In this document: positions 36,177 through 45,015 of the stretch, one piece after another
How positions within the stretch are numbered: the stretch's first letter is position 1
How the letters are laid out: every line of letters starts with the position of its first letter
Assembly: GCF_006439015.1 (NCBI RefSeq)
Contig: NZ_RCZG01000003.1
Span: 187,278-251,277, forward strand
DNA length: 64,000 nt
Reading direction: 5' to 3'
From: Mycolicibacterium hodleri
Lineage (GTDB): Bacteria > Actinomycetota > Actinomycetes > Mycobacteriales > Mycobacteriaceae
Program-made: the position numbers and the translations under genes
Notes under the pieces: model-generated
Told to the model about the DNA's origin: nothing
Database searches by the model: none
What the model saw: only the letters and a program-made list of their open reading frames with translations

Positions 36177-36380
36177 ACGGTTCAGGGCAGCGACGCAGCG
36201 GCGCGTAGTCGGGCTGAGTTACCAGACCGCGGTGCTCCACCGCGGCGACGATGGTGTCGCTGTCGATGGCGCGAAGATCGTCGAGCACCGGCACCCGGTC
36301 GTAGACCAATGTGGCAGTTAGGACGCCGTAAAACTCGACCATGCGGAGTCGCCCGATCGGCGTCGAGGTCTCTACCTCGT
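36177..36380 (-). pseudogene. GXWXG/DUF4334-like C-terminal remnant
   Basis: The minus frame reads PIGRLRMVEFYGVLTATLVY, DRVPVLDDLRAIDSDTIVA and then AVEHRG before a TAA at 36177. This resembles the DUF4334 end (R-L-R-M-V-E-Y-R-G-V-x-T-A-A-M-I-Y-D-x-x-P-I-x-D-x-F-R-x-V-D-x-D-T). Upstream of about 36380 similarity continues only in shifted frames. The function of the domain is unknown. Confidence 0.5.
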
Positions 36381-36528
36381 TTCCTCTCGCTAAGACGTCC
36401 CGTTCGCCCGTGCTGTTCTGCGACTCTGAAGAACCCGTCGCCCTCGGCGACCGGCTTACCCAGCGCCGCCTCGTGGTGCCCGACCGTCGACCCCGGTGCG
36501 GACTGTCGGAGACTAAGGATTCTCCAGG

Positions 36529-37599
36529 ATGCCTGAGCGGGCTCGGCGGTGCGAGAGTGCAGTGGTGATCTCAGATGCTGAAAAACCGACAATTCTTGTG
36601 ACCGGCGCCGCCGGCTACGTGGGCAGCCACGTTGTCAACCAGCTACTCCGCAAAGGCTATGCCGTGCGTGCCGCAATCCGCAGCGAGCGACGCGCGCAGG
36701 AGGTCTTGGACACAGTTGCATCGGAAGGACTTGATCGGGACGACGTGGACTTCGCTGTCGCGGATCTCACTGCTGACGAAGGCTGGCCCGAAGCCGTTGC
36801 GGGCGCGCGTTACGTGTTGCACGTCGCCTCACCGTTTCCAACGGATGCTCCACAGAACGATGACGACATCATCATCCCGGCCCATCAGGGAACGTTGCGT
36901 GTGCTGCGGCACGCCCGCGACGCTGGCTGCGCGAAAGTGGTTCTCACCTCATCATTCGCGGCAGTCGGATACTCCCCGAAAACCAGCGACCAATGGTCCG
37001 AGCAAGACTGGACCGACCCCGACGACGACAACACCGCCTACATCCGCTCCAAGGCGATCGCCGAACGCGCCGCGTGGGACTTCATCTCCCGGGAGGGCGG
37101 CGGTTTGCAGCTCACCACTTTGGTACCGGTGGGCATTTTCGGGCCCACCATCGGAACGCACGTGTCGACCTCGGTGAAGTTCATCCAGTCCATGCTCACC
37201 GGTGAACTCAAACGGGTCGTGCCTCAGTACTTCGGCGTCGTCGACGTGCGCGACGTCGCAACTGCCCACCTCCAGGCGATGACCAACGATGATGCCTCCA
37301 ATGAACGGATCCTGCTCGTCGCCGATGGTCCGCCGCAAAGCTTCCTCGCCATCGCCACCATCCTGCGGGACAGCCTGGGCGAAGCAGCCTGGCAAGTCAC
37401 TACCGACGAATACAGCGAGCTAGAAGTGCGCCAACTCGCCGAGACGGTTCCCGCGCTCCGCGAAGCACTCACGCAGCTAGGTAAGCAGCCGCAGATCAGC
37501 AACGCCAAGGCCATGTCCATCCTCGGCTGGAAACCGCGCCCAGTGGCCGAGACTATCCGCGATACCGCCCGATCCTTGATCGCCAGAGGCCTCGTCTGA
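36529..37599 (+). CDS. NAD(P)-dependent epimerase/dehydratase, dihydroflavonol reductase-like
   Basis: This 356-residue extended SDR has TGAAGYVGSHVVNQLLRKGY (G-x-x-G-x-x-G) near residue 25, HVASPFPTD, SSFAAVGYS, and Y-I-R-S-K as the active-site Y-x-x-x-K, with LVPVGIFGPTIGTHVSTS downstream. This pattern is close to dihydroflavonol-4-reductase and related ketone/aldehyde reductases. ATG 36529 has AAGGA nine bases upstream; GTG 36565 would remove a 12-residue unlike tail. It stands alone between decayed regions. Confidence 0.85.
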   Translation: MPERARRCESAVVISDAEKPTILVTGAAGYVGSHVVNQLLRKGYAVRAAIRSERRAQEVLDTVASEGLDRDDVDFAVADLTADEGWPEAVAGARYVLHVASPFPTDAPQNDDDIIIPAHQGTLRVLRHARDAGCAKVVLTSSFAAVGYSPKTSDQWSEQDWTDPDDDNTAYIRSKAIAERAAWDFISREGGGLQLTTLVPVGIFGPTIGTHVSTSVKFIQSMLTGELKRVVPQYFGVVDVRDVATAHLQAMTNDDASNERILLVADGPPQSFLAIATILRDSLGEAAWQVTTDEYSELEVRQLAETVPALREALTQLGKQPQISNAKAMSILGWKPRPVAETIRDTARSLIARGLV

Positions 37600-37932
37600 T
37601 CGACAACAACGTGGTGCACCGGGCCCCGCTGATCTGTCAGCTCTGCCATCGCTCTGCGCAGTGGCAATGGCCATCGCGGCTCAATGTTGGGGAGTCCGCG
37701 CGCTTGGCGACACGCGCTCCAACATCAGCTTGCCACTGCAAGCTCCCGCGGCCGAGATTAGCGAGCCGAGTTTTTGCGATAGTGCGCGTCGCGAGCGAAT
37801 CCCCAACTTGGTGAATACCTTTCGCAGATGCCATTCCACTGGATGCGCGGTGATGAACAACTCGCCTGGCAGATGGTTGCGCAGGCACGGTCAGCCGCGT
37901 TCCGTTCTTGACGATTCGGGGGCTGGAACTGG

Positions 37933-37986
37933 AACTCTCACCGAAATGTCCAACTGGACATCGTGTGGACATTTGGAATGAGAATT
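37933..37986. repeat. 54-bp palindromic repeat, copy 3
   Basis: AACTCTCA ... TGTCCAACTGGACATCGTGT ... TGAGAATT. One mismatch in the outer left arm. The centre TGTCCAACTGGACA keeps the internal palindrome apart from one central base pair. Confidence 0.75.
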
Positions 37987-37992
37987 GGACAT

Positions 37993-38214
37993 GTTCTCAC
38001 GCGATGTCCACATCGAGAATTCTCACTTTCGTGTCCACTCGTCCAGGGACGCGAATTGGCATCGTGCCAAGCTCAATTCGTCCTAGCGATTCCTCATACG
38101 GGATATCGTCACGTGACGGCAAAAGGTATTTACGCCCAGCTCGGCGGGCTGAACCTGTTTCACGTCAACGGGTTTCGTGCTTTCCTGATATGTAGTACTC
38201 AACATTCACGACGA
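37993..38214. repeat. Long dispersed repeat, copy B (about 220 bp)
   Basis: Counterpart of 29650-29870, same orientation. It begins within a few bases of palindromic copy 3 and ends next to the chimeric flavoprotein/aminotransferase frame. Confidence 0.7.
38017..38038. repeat. Half unit of the palindromic repeat
   Basis: GAATTCTCACTTTCGTG then TCCAC, 30 bases after full copy 3 and inside long repeat copy B. Confidence 0.6.
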
Positions 38215-38317
38215 AATTGCCCCGCATCATCCGGATAGCATTGGGCGTAGCCGGCTGGATAGTCGTTGAAGGCGCGGTTGATGCTACTCGCCGCCGCGGA
38301 CCGCAAGTAGCTCCCCT

Positions 38318-38614
38318 TCAATGCCGGCGCCTGAGTGCTCGCATCAGGTCCAGCAGGTCGTCGACGTCGGTGCCCGTCGTGCGCCAGGACGATACGGAGA
38401 TGCGCATGACGAGTTCGCCATGCCAGACGCTGGTCCCGAACCACGTACGGCCGGAGGCTTGGGCTGCCGCAACGACGCGCGCAGTTTCGTGTGGGGACGT
38501 CTTGCCGCCCTTGCCGCATCCGACCACGGCGAGGTCGACCTGCAGGTGGGGTACGGAGGTGTGCTGGGACGGCGGCAGTAGGTCGGCGCTGGGCGTGGTG
38601 TGGGGCTCGGTCAT
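38318..38614 (-). pseudogene. Chimeric remnant: flavoprotein N-terminus joined to aminotransferase/decarboxylase C-terminus
   Basis: Residues 1-39 end VDLAVVGCGKGGKT, the FAD-binding start of RclA/mercuric reductase-like disulfide oxidoreductases (V-I-G-x-G-x-G-G-K-T). From residue 40 the frame reads RVVAAAQASGRTWFGTSVWH, GELVMRISVSSWRTT and DVDDLLDLM, the end of PLP-dependent aminotransferase/decarboxylase proteins. The two parts are unrelated and both incomplete (99 codons in all), so they were fused in frame by a deletion near 38497. The ATG overlaps the stop of the upstream SDR gene. Confidence 0.65.
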
Positions 38615-39291
38615 GTGTGGTCGCCGCCCAGCGATGCTCTGGTGTGGCGGGTCAGGTCATCGGCGAGGACCTCACGAGCTGCTGCGGCGACGCCATCGAG
38701 TGCGGCCGCCGCGATCAGTGCGGGGTCGTTCTTGTCGACGGTCAACTCCGAGATCATGTCGGTGTCCATGTAGCCGACGTGCAGGGCGGTCACGGTGACA
38801 TCGTGGGTTGCGAGTTGTTCTCGTACCGAGTCGGTTTGGGCCCATAGTGCGGCTTTCGCGGCGTTGTAGGCACCGGTGTTGGCCGGGTGCAGCCAGGACA
38901 GGACCGAGGCGACGTTCAGGATCGCCGCTGGGGCGTTGGCGACGAGTAGCGGCGCGAAGGCTCGTGTGACCGACAACGTCCCGAAGTAGTGCGTTTCCAT
39001 GAGGGCGCGGATGTCGTCGATGGAGCCGTCGAGGAGGGTGGCCTCGTTGTAGTTTCCGGCATTGTTGATGAGCAGGGTGACATCTGGAGCAGCGGCGGCG
39101 GCCGCGGTCGCCGACTGCGCATCGTTGATGTCCAGTGCCAGCGGTATCACCCCGGCGGAGGTGATCTGCGCGGGATTTCGGGCGGTCGCGTAGACCTTGG
39201 CCGCTCCCCGGCGCAGCAGTTCCTGGGCAAGGTGCTGGCCGAGGCCGCGATTGGCGCCGGTAACCAACGCGACGGATCCTTGGATGTCCAT
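38611..39291 (-). CDS. Short-chain dehydrogenase/reductase
   Basis: This 226-residue classical SDR has TGANRGLGQHLAQELLRRGA, a VYATARN basic site after beta-2 suggesting NADP(H), NNAGNYNEA, Ser in LNVASVLSW and Y-N-A-A-K. The C-terminus is slightly short. Its stop overlaps the chimeric frame. About 40 bases upstream is an NmrA-like gene in the same orientation, so both are probably on one transcript. Confidence 0.87.
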   Translation of the reverse strand: MDIQGSVALVTGANRGLGQHLAQELLRRGAAKVYATARNPAQITSAGVIPLALDINDAQSATAAAAAAPDVTLLINNAGNYNEATLLDGSIDDIRALMETHYFGTLSVTRAFAPLLVANAPAAILNVASVLSWLHPANTGAYNAAKAALWAQTDSVREQLATHDVTVTALHVGYMDTDMISELTVDKNDPALIAAAALDGVAAAAREVLADDLTRHTRASLGGDHT

Positions 39292-39334
39292 GATGGTCCT
39301 TCCTTGGGGGTGCTCGATGCGCGGCAGGTGCGGG

Positions 39335-40222
39335 CTAGGCAGCTGTCTGCGGGTAGTGCAGTTCGAAGGATTCGCGGTTGTCGTTGATGAACTCTTCGAC
39401 GGTGACCAGGGGTTGGCCAGCGATGGTGCGTGCGGCGTCGTCGACGCCGGCCAACAATCCTTCTTGTTGGTCGATGGTCACTGCCTCGAAGTGCTTGAGC
39501 TTGGCGCGGTCGTCGGGCTGGCCGATCAGCTCCAGGAACGCGGTGACGGTGATCTGCTCGTAGGGCAGGTCCTTGCCCAGCACCCGGCTGACCTCGGCCG
39601 CGAGTTCTCGGTGGCTGTACTCCACCGGGCCTGTCAGTGTGTAGGTCCTGCCACCGTGTTCTTTGGGGTCGGCGAAGATCTTGGCCGCGGTCAACGCGAT
39701 GTCGCTAGCGGTGATCGGCGCGAACCGACTGTCGGCGTTGTAGGGCATGACGTAACGGCCGTAGCGGATGATCTCGGAGACATAGAGCAGCCACTGCATG
39801 AAGAACGTGATCCGTAGGTGGGTGGTGGGCACTGCCGACCAGTCGAAGACCTGCTCGGCGAGCCAGTGGTTTTGCGTGGCCTTGCTCCGTGCGTAGGGCC
39901 GCGACTGGATGTGGGACATGTTCACGATCAGTTCGAGGTTCTGTTCCCTGGCGGCTTGGGCGAACATGACCGCGGCCTCTACTAACCCCTCGCCGACCGG
40001 GTAGTTGAAGTAGGCGCGCTGCACGCCGTCCAGTGCTGCTCGGACGTCGCGCAAGGTGAGCAGGTCACCGAAGACGACGGTGACTCCCTTGTCGCGGAGT
40101 TGTTGAGCGCGTTCATCGTCCTTGCGGACCATGGCGCGCACGTCGAAGCCCTCCTGAAGGAGGTAGTCGATCATTGGTCGGCCGGTGTCGCCGTTGGCCG
40201 TGGTGACGAGAATGGTGGTCAC
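39335..40222 (-). CDS. NmrA-like NAD(P)-binding protein
   Basis: The 295-residue protein begins MTTILVTTANGDTGRPMIDY, the glycine-rich loop of atypical SDRs, followed by MVRKDDERAQQLRDKGVTVV and NMSHIQSRPYARSKATQNHW. No Y-x-x-x-K catalytic pair is in place, as usual for NmrA-like redox sensors or quinone reductases. It is clearly paralogous to the proteins at 42327 and 57074 in this window. Confidence 0.83.
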   Translation of the reverse strand: MTTILVTTANGDTGRPMIDYLLQEGFDVRAMVRKDDERAQQLRDKGVTVVFGDLLTLRDVRAALDGVQRAYFNYPVGEGLVEAAVMFAQAAREQNLELIVNMSHIQSRPYARSKATQNHWLAEQVFDWSAVPTTHLRITFFMQWLLYVSEIIRYGRYVMPYNADSRFAPITASDIALTAAKIFADPKEHGGRTYTLTGPVEYSHRELAAEVSRVLGKDLPYEQITVTAFLELIGQPDDRAKLKHFEAVTIDQQEGLLAGVDDAARTIAGQPLVTVEEFINDNRESFELHYPQTAA

Positions 40223-40376
40223 GCCATTGCTCTCTTTCTGGTGACGTGGTGCTGGATTCGGATCCAGCGTGGTGGTGGTGGCTCGCGAATGCTGAGCTGC
40301 TCGCCGTTTCCGCGGGTGTTGGTGAACCCGGGTCGCAGCCCGGTAGAGCTACCGGAGCGGCTGCTGGCGCAGCCGG

Positions 40377-40916
40377 TCATGACGGCCGCTCCCGTGCGGA
40401 GAACACTCCATTGGCGTCGACGCCGATGACGTCGAGCAGATGGGCGACCTTCTGGTCCAATTCGGCGCCCACTGCGGTGATCTCGGAGTCGTCCAGACCT
40501 GCCAGGACGGTGCTCGGTTGGTCGAGGGTGAAGATCGCGTCGCCGTTGGCGTCGTCGTGGATCAGGATGCGCAGCGGTACGTAGAGAAGGACTTTTGCGT
40601 CGTGGCGGAACATCGATTCGGCGACGACGTGATTGCCCAGGAGATACTCGATGGCCCTGGTGTGATGGCCCGCAGCTGACATCAGCGGTGTTGCGTCGAT
40701 TCTGGTGAAGATCATCAGGCCGTTGGGGGCGTTGGCCGCGACCGCGGCGCGCACGTCGTCCCATGAGCCGCCGCGGGCGGTGATGTCCAGGACCGTCGTC
40801 GGGTCGAAGATCGGTGCCGCGCGTTCGAAGGCCTCCTGGAACACGTCGGAGGCCATCTCGGTAGCGATGTCGACGCGGACCATGGTGTGCGTCGTGGCGG
40901 TGACGTGCGCAGTCAT
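40377..40916 (-). CDS. DUF302-family protein
   Basis: The 179-residue protein has ARGGSWDDVRAAVAANAPNG early and, in the second half, the DUF302 region AKVLLYVPLRILIHDDANGD then TLDQPSTVLAGLDDSEITAV. The domain has no established activity. About 155 bases separate it from the NmrA-like gene downstream; the interval holds nothing recognisable. Confidence 0.72.
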   Translation of the reverse strand: MTAHVTATTHTMVRVDIATEMASDVFQEAFERAAPIFDPTTVLDITARGGSWDDVRAAVAANAPNGLMIFTRIDATPLMSAAGHHTRAIEYLLGNHVVAESMFRHDAKVLLYVPLRILIHDDANGDAIFTLDQPSTVLAGLDDSEITAVGAELDQKVAHLLDVIGVDANGVFSARERPS

Positions 40917-41090
40917 CGGTGTATATCTCCTCGGTCTTGGAGTGGCCCGTTGGGCTTGAACGTCGTCGTGTCGACTGAGTTGCGGCCTCGGGAGTCGACG
41001 TTTCTACGCATCGATTCGAATGTGGCGATCTCTGCAGATCGGCGCTGCCGCCGGTTGACCGTCGGACATCATCAGCCGGCGGCATTCGGA

Positions 41091-41897
41091 TCAAAAGCCC
41101 TTGTTGGCAAGCCAGTTGAGCGCCACGTCGGCGACCTCGTTCCAGCCGCTGTCGATGGTCAGGGAATGTCCCTTGCCTTCGAAGACGTGGAACTCGGTGT
41201 CGCTCTCCCCCTTGGCGTACATGTCGAAGACTTCCTTGGTGACCTTGAGGGGGACGGTGTGGTCCTCGGTGCCCGAGGTCAACAGCAGCGGTCCACGGTC
41301 GGCCAGGTGAGTGTCGACCTTGGCTGGGGAATGCGGGAAGAAGTTGGCGCTGGCCCCTTGAAAGAGCGGCCTGCCCGGCCCGGGAATGGTCCAGGCGTCG
41401 TGCAGGGCGTCGGACTCCTCCTCGGTCAGTGTGTTGCCGAAGCCGTAGTGAAACTGTTTGGCGTTCAACGACACCGTCCGATGCAGGTTGGCTGGGTTGC
41501 TCAACACTGGGAACGCTGACTTCAGCTGCGCGAACGGCAACGCCTTGACGCCCTTGACGCCCGCCGGGTCGATCGCCACAGCAGCGGCGACCAGATTGTT
41601 GGCGAGCAGTTCCTCGGCGATGAGACCACCGAATGAGTGACCCACCACGATGGGTTTGACCTCGGGGGTGCCGACGAGTTCGGCGTAGTGGTTGAAGATC
41701 TCGGCAAGGCCCTGGTCGTTGAGGGCATCGGCGTTGGCCCGGGTGTCGGCGACGGTGGGCCCGTCACCGGGCCAGCCAGGCGCCGAGGCGCTGTAGCCGC
41801 GGCTCTCGAACAGTTCGATCCAGGGCGCCCAGGCTGCGGAATGGATCCACAGGCCGTGGATGAAGATGACGGGGTTGGTCTTGGTCGGTGTCGTCAT
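41091..41897 (-). CDS. Alpha/beta hydrolase (serine type)
   Basis: The 268-residue protein has IFIHGLWIHSAAWAPWIELF, VVGHSFGGLIAEEL (Ser nucleophile), Asp in SGTEDHTVPL and His in GKGHSLTID. All catalytic residues are visible. It diverges from a miniature LysR gene across a 42-bp LysR-type box, indicating past or present LysR control. Probably an esterase or lactonase; the substrate is unknown. Confidence 0.87.
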   Translation of the reverse strand: MTTPTKTNPVIFIHGLWIHSAAWAPWIELFESRGYSASAPGWPGDGPTVADTRANADALNDQGLAEIFNHYAELVGTPEVKPIVVGHSFGGLIAEELLANNLVAAAVAIDPAGVKGVKALPFAQLKSAFPVLSNPANLHRTVSLNAKQFHYGFGNTLTEEESDALHDAWTIPGPGRPLFQGASANFFPHSPAKVDTHLADRGPLLLTSGTEDHTVPLKVTKEVFDMYAKGESDTEFHVFEGKGHSLTIDSGWNEVADVALNWLANKGF

Positions 41898-42014
41898 GTC
41901 GGTGCTCCTCTAGGGTTGCTGGGTATGTCTTTGGCGTGGCATTGAAGTTCGGTGGTGAAAGCCGTTGAGCGGCTTGACTAGACAATGCGCCGCCAGACAG
42001 GGGGGAAAAAGGGG

Positions 42015-42056
42015 CAATATCCGCGCACACTGATTGGTTGCAACGATCAATCGAGG
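42015..42056 (+). promoter_or_regulatory. LysR-type box, copy 1
   Basis: CAATATCCGCGCACACTGAT, GGTTGCAA, then CGATCAATCGAGG over 42 bp. It aligns without gaps to 43324-43365 and to the minus strand of 45016-45057. ATTG-GTTGCAAC-GATCAAT is an imperfect palindrome of the T-N11-A kind. Confidence 0.6.
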
Positions 42057-42095
42057 CGGCGTCGCCGGCGGCGGGAATCGCCTAACCTCGGGCCC

Positions 42096-42266
42096 ATGGA
42101 GTTGCGTCAGCTGATGCCGCACAAGCTGCAATGGAGTCCCGACCGGGCTCAGACCGCCGCGGTGGCCAGGTTCGTCCACCTTGCGCTCACCGTCGACGTA
42201 CCCGCGAGGTGGCACACCCTACCCGCCCACCTGCGCCACGACAGCTTGTCCGGCAAACGCGGATAA
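42096..42266 (+). pseudogene. LysR regulator reduced to 56 residues by in-frame deletion
   Basis: The frame reads MELRQL and then, at once, HKLQWSPDRAQTAAVARFVH followed by LALTVDVPARW. MELRQL is the usual LysR N-terminus (MEFRQL in the intact neighbour at 44043). The rest corresponds to the very end of that neighbour (YKLQWSSARTQTAAAARFVQ then LILTVDVPQGW). About 260 residues, including the whole HTH and effector domains, are missing without loss of frame. It cannot bind DNA as LysR does. Confidence 0.75.
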
Positions 42267-42326
42267 CAGCGCGAATAGGGTTCTGCGGCAAGGATTGCTG
42301 CGATGACCCGAAGGCCAACGGTGGGG

Positions 42327-43226
42327 TCAGCTCGGGGTCGCGTTCAGGATGTCGGCGTGTGCGCGGGCGAACTCGCCGACGGTCATCGATCGGCGCCCGG
42401 TCAGCTTCTCGACGTTGTCGTCGGCCCCGGACATGTGCCCGTGCTGGTAGTCGACCATGGCGCCACCGAGGTGCTGGACGACATACGGTGGCACGCCCAT
42501 GTCCTTTAGGGACTCGACGTACTCCTGCACCGGCAGATCCTGGAAGACGATGGGTCTGCCCAACGCCTCGGTGAGCTCGGCCGCCATCTGTTCGTGATCC
42601 ATCTCCACGGGCCCGGAGATCGGGATGGTGGTGCCGATGTGCCCCTCGGAGTTCTGCAGCAGTCGGGCGATGACGCGGCCCTGGTCGTCTGCGGCGATCG
42701 GGGAATGCCTGCCCTTGCCGACGGGCATGCGGAGCACCCCCTGCTGCAGGTAGGGCAGCTGCCACGGGTAGAGCAGCCATTCCAGGAAGTAGGTCGGCCG
42801 TAGGTGCACGACGTTCAGCCCGGACCAGTCGAGGACCTGTTCGGCGATGTAGGAGTCACGACAGGAGTCACTCGTCGACCAACGGTCCGCGGACCGTTGG
42901 GACTGGTTGAGCACCGTCCCGACGCCGGCCTCCTTCGCGGCTTGGGCGAAGTTCACCGTGGCATGGATGAGGCCGGGCGCCACCGGCCAGACGAGGTAGG
43001 CGGATTCGACGCCCTCCATCGCCGGTCGAATGGTGTTGATGTCGAGCAGGTCACCCTGAACGATCTCGGCGCCGAGGGCGGCCAAGGTGTTCGCACGCTC
43101 GTCCATGCTGTGGACCAGGGCACGCACGGTGAATCCCAGCTTGATCGACTCGGCCACGGCCGGGCGGCCGGTGTCACCGGCCGCACCAGAAATCAAGACG
43201 GTCTTCGCATCGGGCGGATTGGTCAT
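42327..43226 (-). CDS. NmrA-like NAD(P)-binding protein
   Basis: The 299-residue protein begins MTNPPDAKTVLISGAAGDTG with the nucleotide loop, then LVHSMDERANTLAALGAEIV, LVWPVAPGLIHATVNFAQAA and LNQSQRSADRWSTSDSCRD. It shares the layout of the proteins at 39335 and 57074 (H-L-R-P-T-Y-F-x-E-W-L; D-x-x-x-A-x-x-T-x-x-L-G). The promoter region contains a 42-bp LysR-type box (43324-43365), though no LysR gene remains beside it. Confidence 0.83.
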   Translation of the reverse strand: MTNPPDAKTVLISGAAGDTGRPAVAESIKLGFTVRALVHSMDERANTLAALGAEIVQGDLLDINTIRPAMEGVESAYLVWPVAPGLIHATVNFAQAAKEAGVGTVLNQSQRSADRWSTSDSCRDSYIAEQVLDWSGLNVVHLRPTYFLEWLLYPWQLPYLQQGVLRMPVGKGRHSPIAADDQGRVIARLLQNSEGHIGTTIPISGPVEMDHEQMAAELTEALGRPIVFQDLPVQEYVESLKDMGVPPYVVQHLGGAMVDYQHGHMSGADDNVEKLTGRRSMTVGEFARAHADILNATPS

Positions 43227-43323
43227 TGTTACCCCTCGGAGAAATGATCACAGTCCGCCCGTTTGTCGGGGCCGCTGTGCGACACGGCCAACGATGCACC
43301 GTGGGAAACTTTAGAAAAAGGCG

Positions 43324-43365
43324 CAATATCCGAAGGCAGTCATAGGCGCCGCCGATCAATCGACG
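43324..43365 (+). promoter_or_regulatory. LysR-type box, copy 2
   Basis: CAATATCCGAAGGCAGTCAT, then AGGCGCCGC and CGATCAATCGACG. It lies about 100 bases upstream of the NmrA-like gene at 43226. An adjacent LysR gene is not visible on the other side. The preceding AAAAAGG is also shared with copy 1. Confidence 0.55.
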
Positions 43366-43509
43366 TCATGGCCGGCCGGGCACCGCCCAGAGGTGAGCGC
43401 TTCACCAGAGGCACGATTGCCTCGTTTTCTGGTCCACCGGTGGGACCATCAAACGCCCGTGGGCGGTTCGCACTCGGGCACGAAATCCTTTGCGCCGAGT
43501 GGTGAAGGT

Positions 43510-44046
43510 CTAACCCGGGCGTAGCGGAGTGGGTGGGACGACCACGTCCAGGCGACCGGTCGTGACGTCGTAGACCAGTCCGGAGACCAAGAAGTCGCTG
43601 CCCTGGAGGGTGTCGAGGATCAGTGCGACGTCGACACTTACGGATCCGTATGGATCTGGGACGGACTTCGCGGCCAGTTCGCTCGTCGGGATCTCGAAGT
43701 ACTCCGCGAGCAGGTCCGGGTATGGAAACAGATCGGTCATGCCGCAATCCGTGTGGTGCAGGACTACCAAGTTCCACGTTCCGGGAACGTGGGTGTCGGC
43801 GTTGGCTTGGCCCACCTTGCCCAGCATGGTCATCGTCCGCAAGGTCGACGGCGTGACGCGGCCGCCCACGTTGCGGATGATCGCTGCCTCGCCATTGCTG
43901 AGGCCGAGTACGTGCGCCGGGTCGACCCGTGGGTCCACGCATCCGACGACCATCATGTCGCCCCGGGGGTTGATAGTCAGCCGTGGGTCGAAGCCCACGG
44001 TGGTGAAGGTGGCGTTGCGCCGAATCAGATCTGCGGTGTTGGTCAT
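43510..44046 (-). CDS. Beta-carbonic anhydrase-like protein
   Basis: The 178-residue protein from ATG 44044-44046 has the zinc/acid motif VVGCVDPRVDPAHVLG (Cys plus Asp-Arg dyad) and VVLHHTDCGMTD (His and Cys). This gives the C-x-D-x-R ... H-x-x-C pattern of beta carbonic anhydrases, which hydrate CO2. The ATG overlaps the LysR stop (ATGA). It is a diverged paralogue of the protein at 45152. Whether it retains hydratase activity cannot be read from sequence; related proteins hydrolyse CS2 or COS. Confidence 0.8.
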   Translation of the reverse strand: MTNTADLIRRNATFTTVGFDPRLTINPRGDMMVVGCVDPRVDPAHVLGLSNGEAAIIRNVGGRVTPSTLRTMTMLGKVGQANADTHVPGTWNLVVLHHTDCGMTDLFPYPDLLAEYFEIPTSELAAKSVPDPYGSVSVDVALILDTLQGSDFLVSGLVYDVTTGRLDVVVPPTPLRPG

Positions 44047-44999
44047 GGCTCTTCGTTCACCTCGGCCGAGCTGGCACCCTCGAAGCGCAGATGCCCAGAT
44101 TGAGTGACCCACCCCTGGGGGACGTCGACGGTGAGGATCAACTGAACGAAGCGGGCCGCGGCTGCAGTCTGGGTGCGCGCCGAACTCCACTGCAACTTAT
44201 ACGCGAACAACCCGGTCGTGGACGGTATGAGCGTCGCATCTTCGTCCAGCCCACTCAACGCGGCACCGGTCATGACCCACTCGACGCCTGACTGCCTGGT
44301 CCACCCCGTCGCCCCGACGTCGGTCGTTTCCAACTCCACGGTCGGCGGAAAGATGCCCGCGGTCTCGAGCACCCGTCGTTGTCCCAGTGCCCATTCCGGG
44401 AACAAGGACGCACTGGGGATTCCGAAGGTCTCCCCCGCCAAGTCCGTCAAGTCGATGTTCTCGCGGTCGGCAAGGCGATGGGTCGAGCGCAACCCGACCA
44501 AGGCGCGTTCACCGCAGAACACCTCACCGACGACGCCCGGCGGATCGACCGCCAAACCACACGTGAGCCCTACGTCGACCACTCCGTCCACAACGGCCTG
44601 CTGCAGGTCCAGTGGCCACATCCGCTGGATGTCGAGGCTGATGTCGGGAGCATGCCGACGGAGTGCCTCGGCGACGTGCGGCGCCAGGACTGGCTCGACG
44701 TTGGGCACGATGCCCAACCGGACAGTGCCTACCTCGCCGTTGGCGGCGCGGCGTACCGCGGCGGTCGCCTCTGACACGTCGCTGACGATGGCCTGTGCTC
44801 GGCTGAGAAGTTCTGTGCCCGCGCTGGTGAGGGCGACCCGGCGGGTCGTTCGCGTCAACAGCGGGGTACCCATTTCGCGCTCCAGGCGCCGGACCAGCTC
44901 ACTCAACGTGGGCTGCGACATGCGAAGTCTTTCGGCGGCCCGGCCGAAGTGAAGCTCAGTGGCTACGGCCACGAAGGCCTCGAGTTGGCGGAATTCCAC
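44043..44999 (-). CDS. LysR-family transcriptional regulator
   Basis: The 318-residue protein has an N-terminal winged HTH (MEFRQLEAFVAVATELHFGR then AAERLRMSQPTLSELVRRLE) and an effector domain (about 90-300) with VRLGIVPNVEPVLAPHVAEA. The C-terminus YKLQWSSARTQTAAAARFVQ is shared with the 56-residue relic at 42096. It is divergent from a carbonic-anhydrase-like gene and coupled to another; a 42-bp box lies directly upstream (45016-45057). Confidence 0.9.
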   Translation of the reverse strand: MEFRQLEAFVAVATELHFGRAAERLRMSQPTLSELVRRLEREMGTPLLTRTTRRVALTSAGTELLSRAQAIVSDVSEATAAVRRAANGEVGTVRLGIVPNVEPVLAPHVAEALRRHAPDISLDIQRMWPLDLQQAVVDGVVDVGLTCGLAVDPPGVVGEVFCGERALVGLRSTHRLADRENIDLTDLAGETFGIPSASLFPEWALGQRRVLETAGIFPPTVELETTDVGATGWTRQSGVEWVMTGAALSGLDEDATLIPSTTGLFAYKLQWSSARTQTAAAARFVQLILTVDVPQGWVTQSGHLRFEGASSAEVNEEP

Positions 45000-45015
45000 A
45001 GACGCACACTACGAC

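Larger units (their letters stand above)
37600..38317. other. Repeat-rich intergenic region
   Basis: Holds full palindromic copy 3, a half unit and long repeat copy B. No gene recognised on either strand outside these repeats. Confidence 0.5.
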
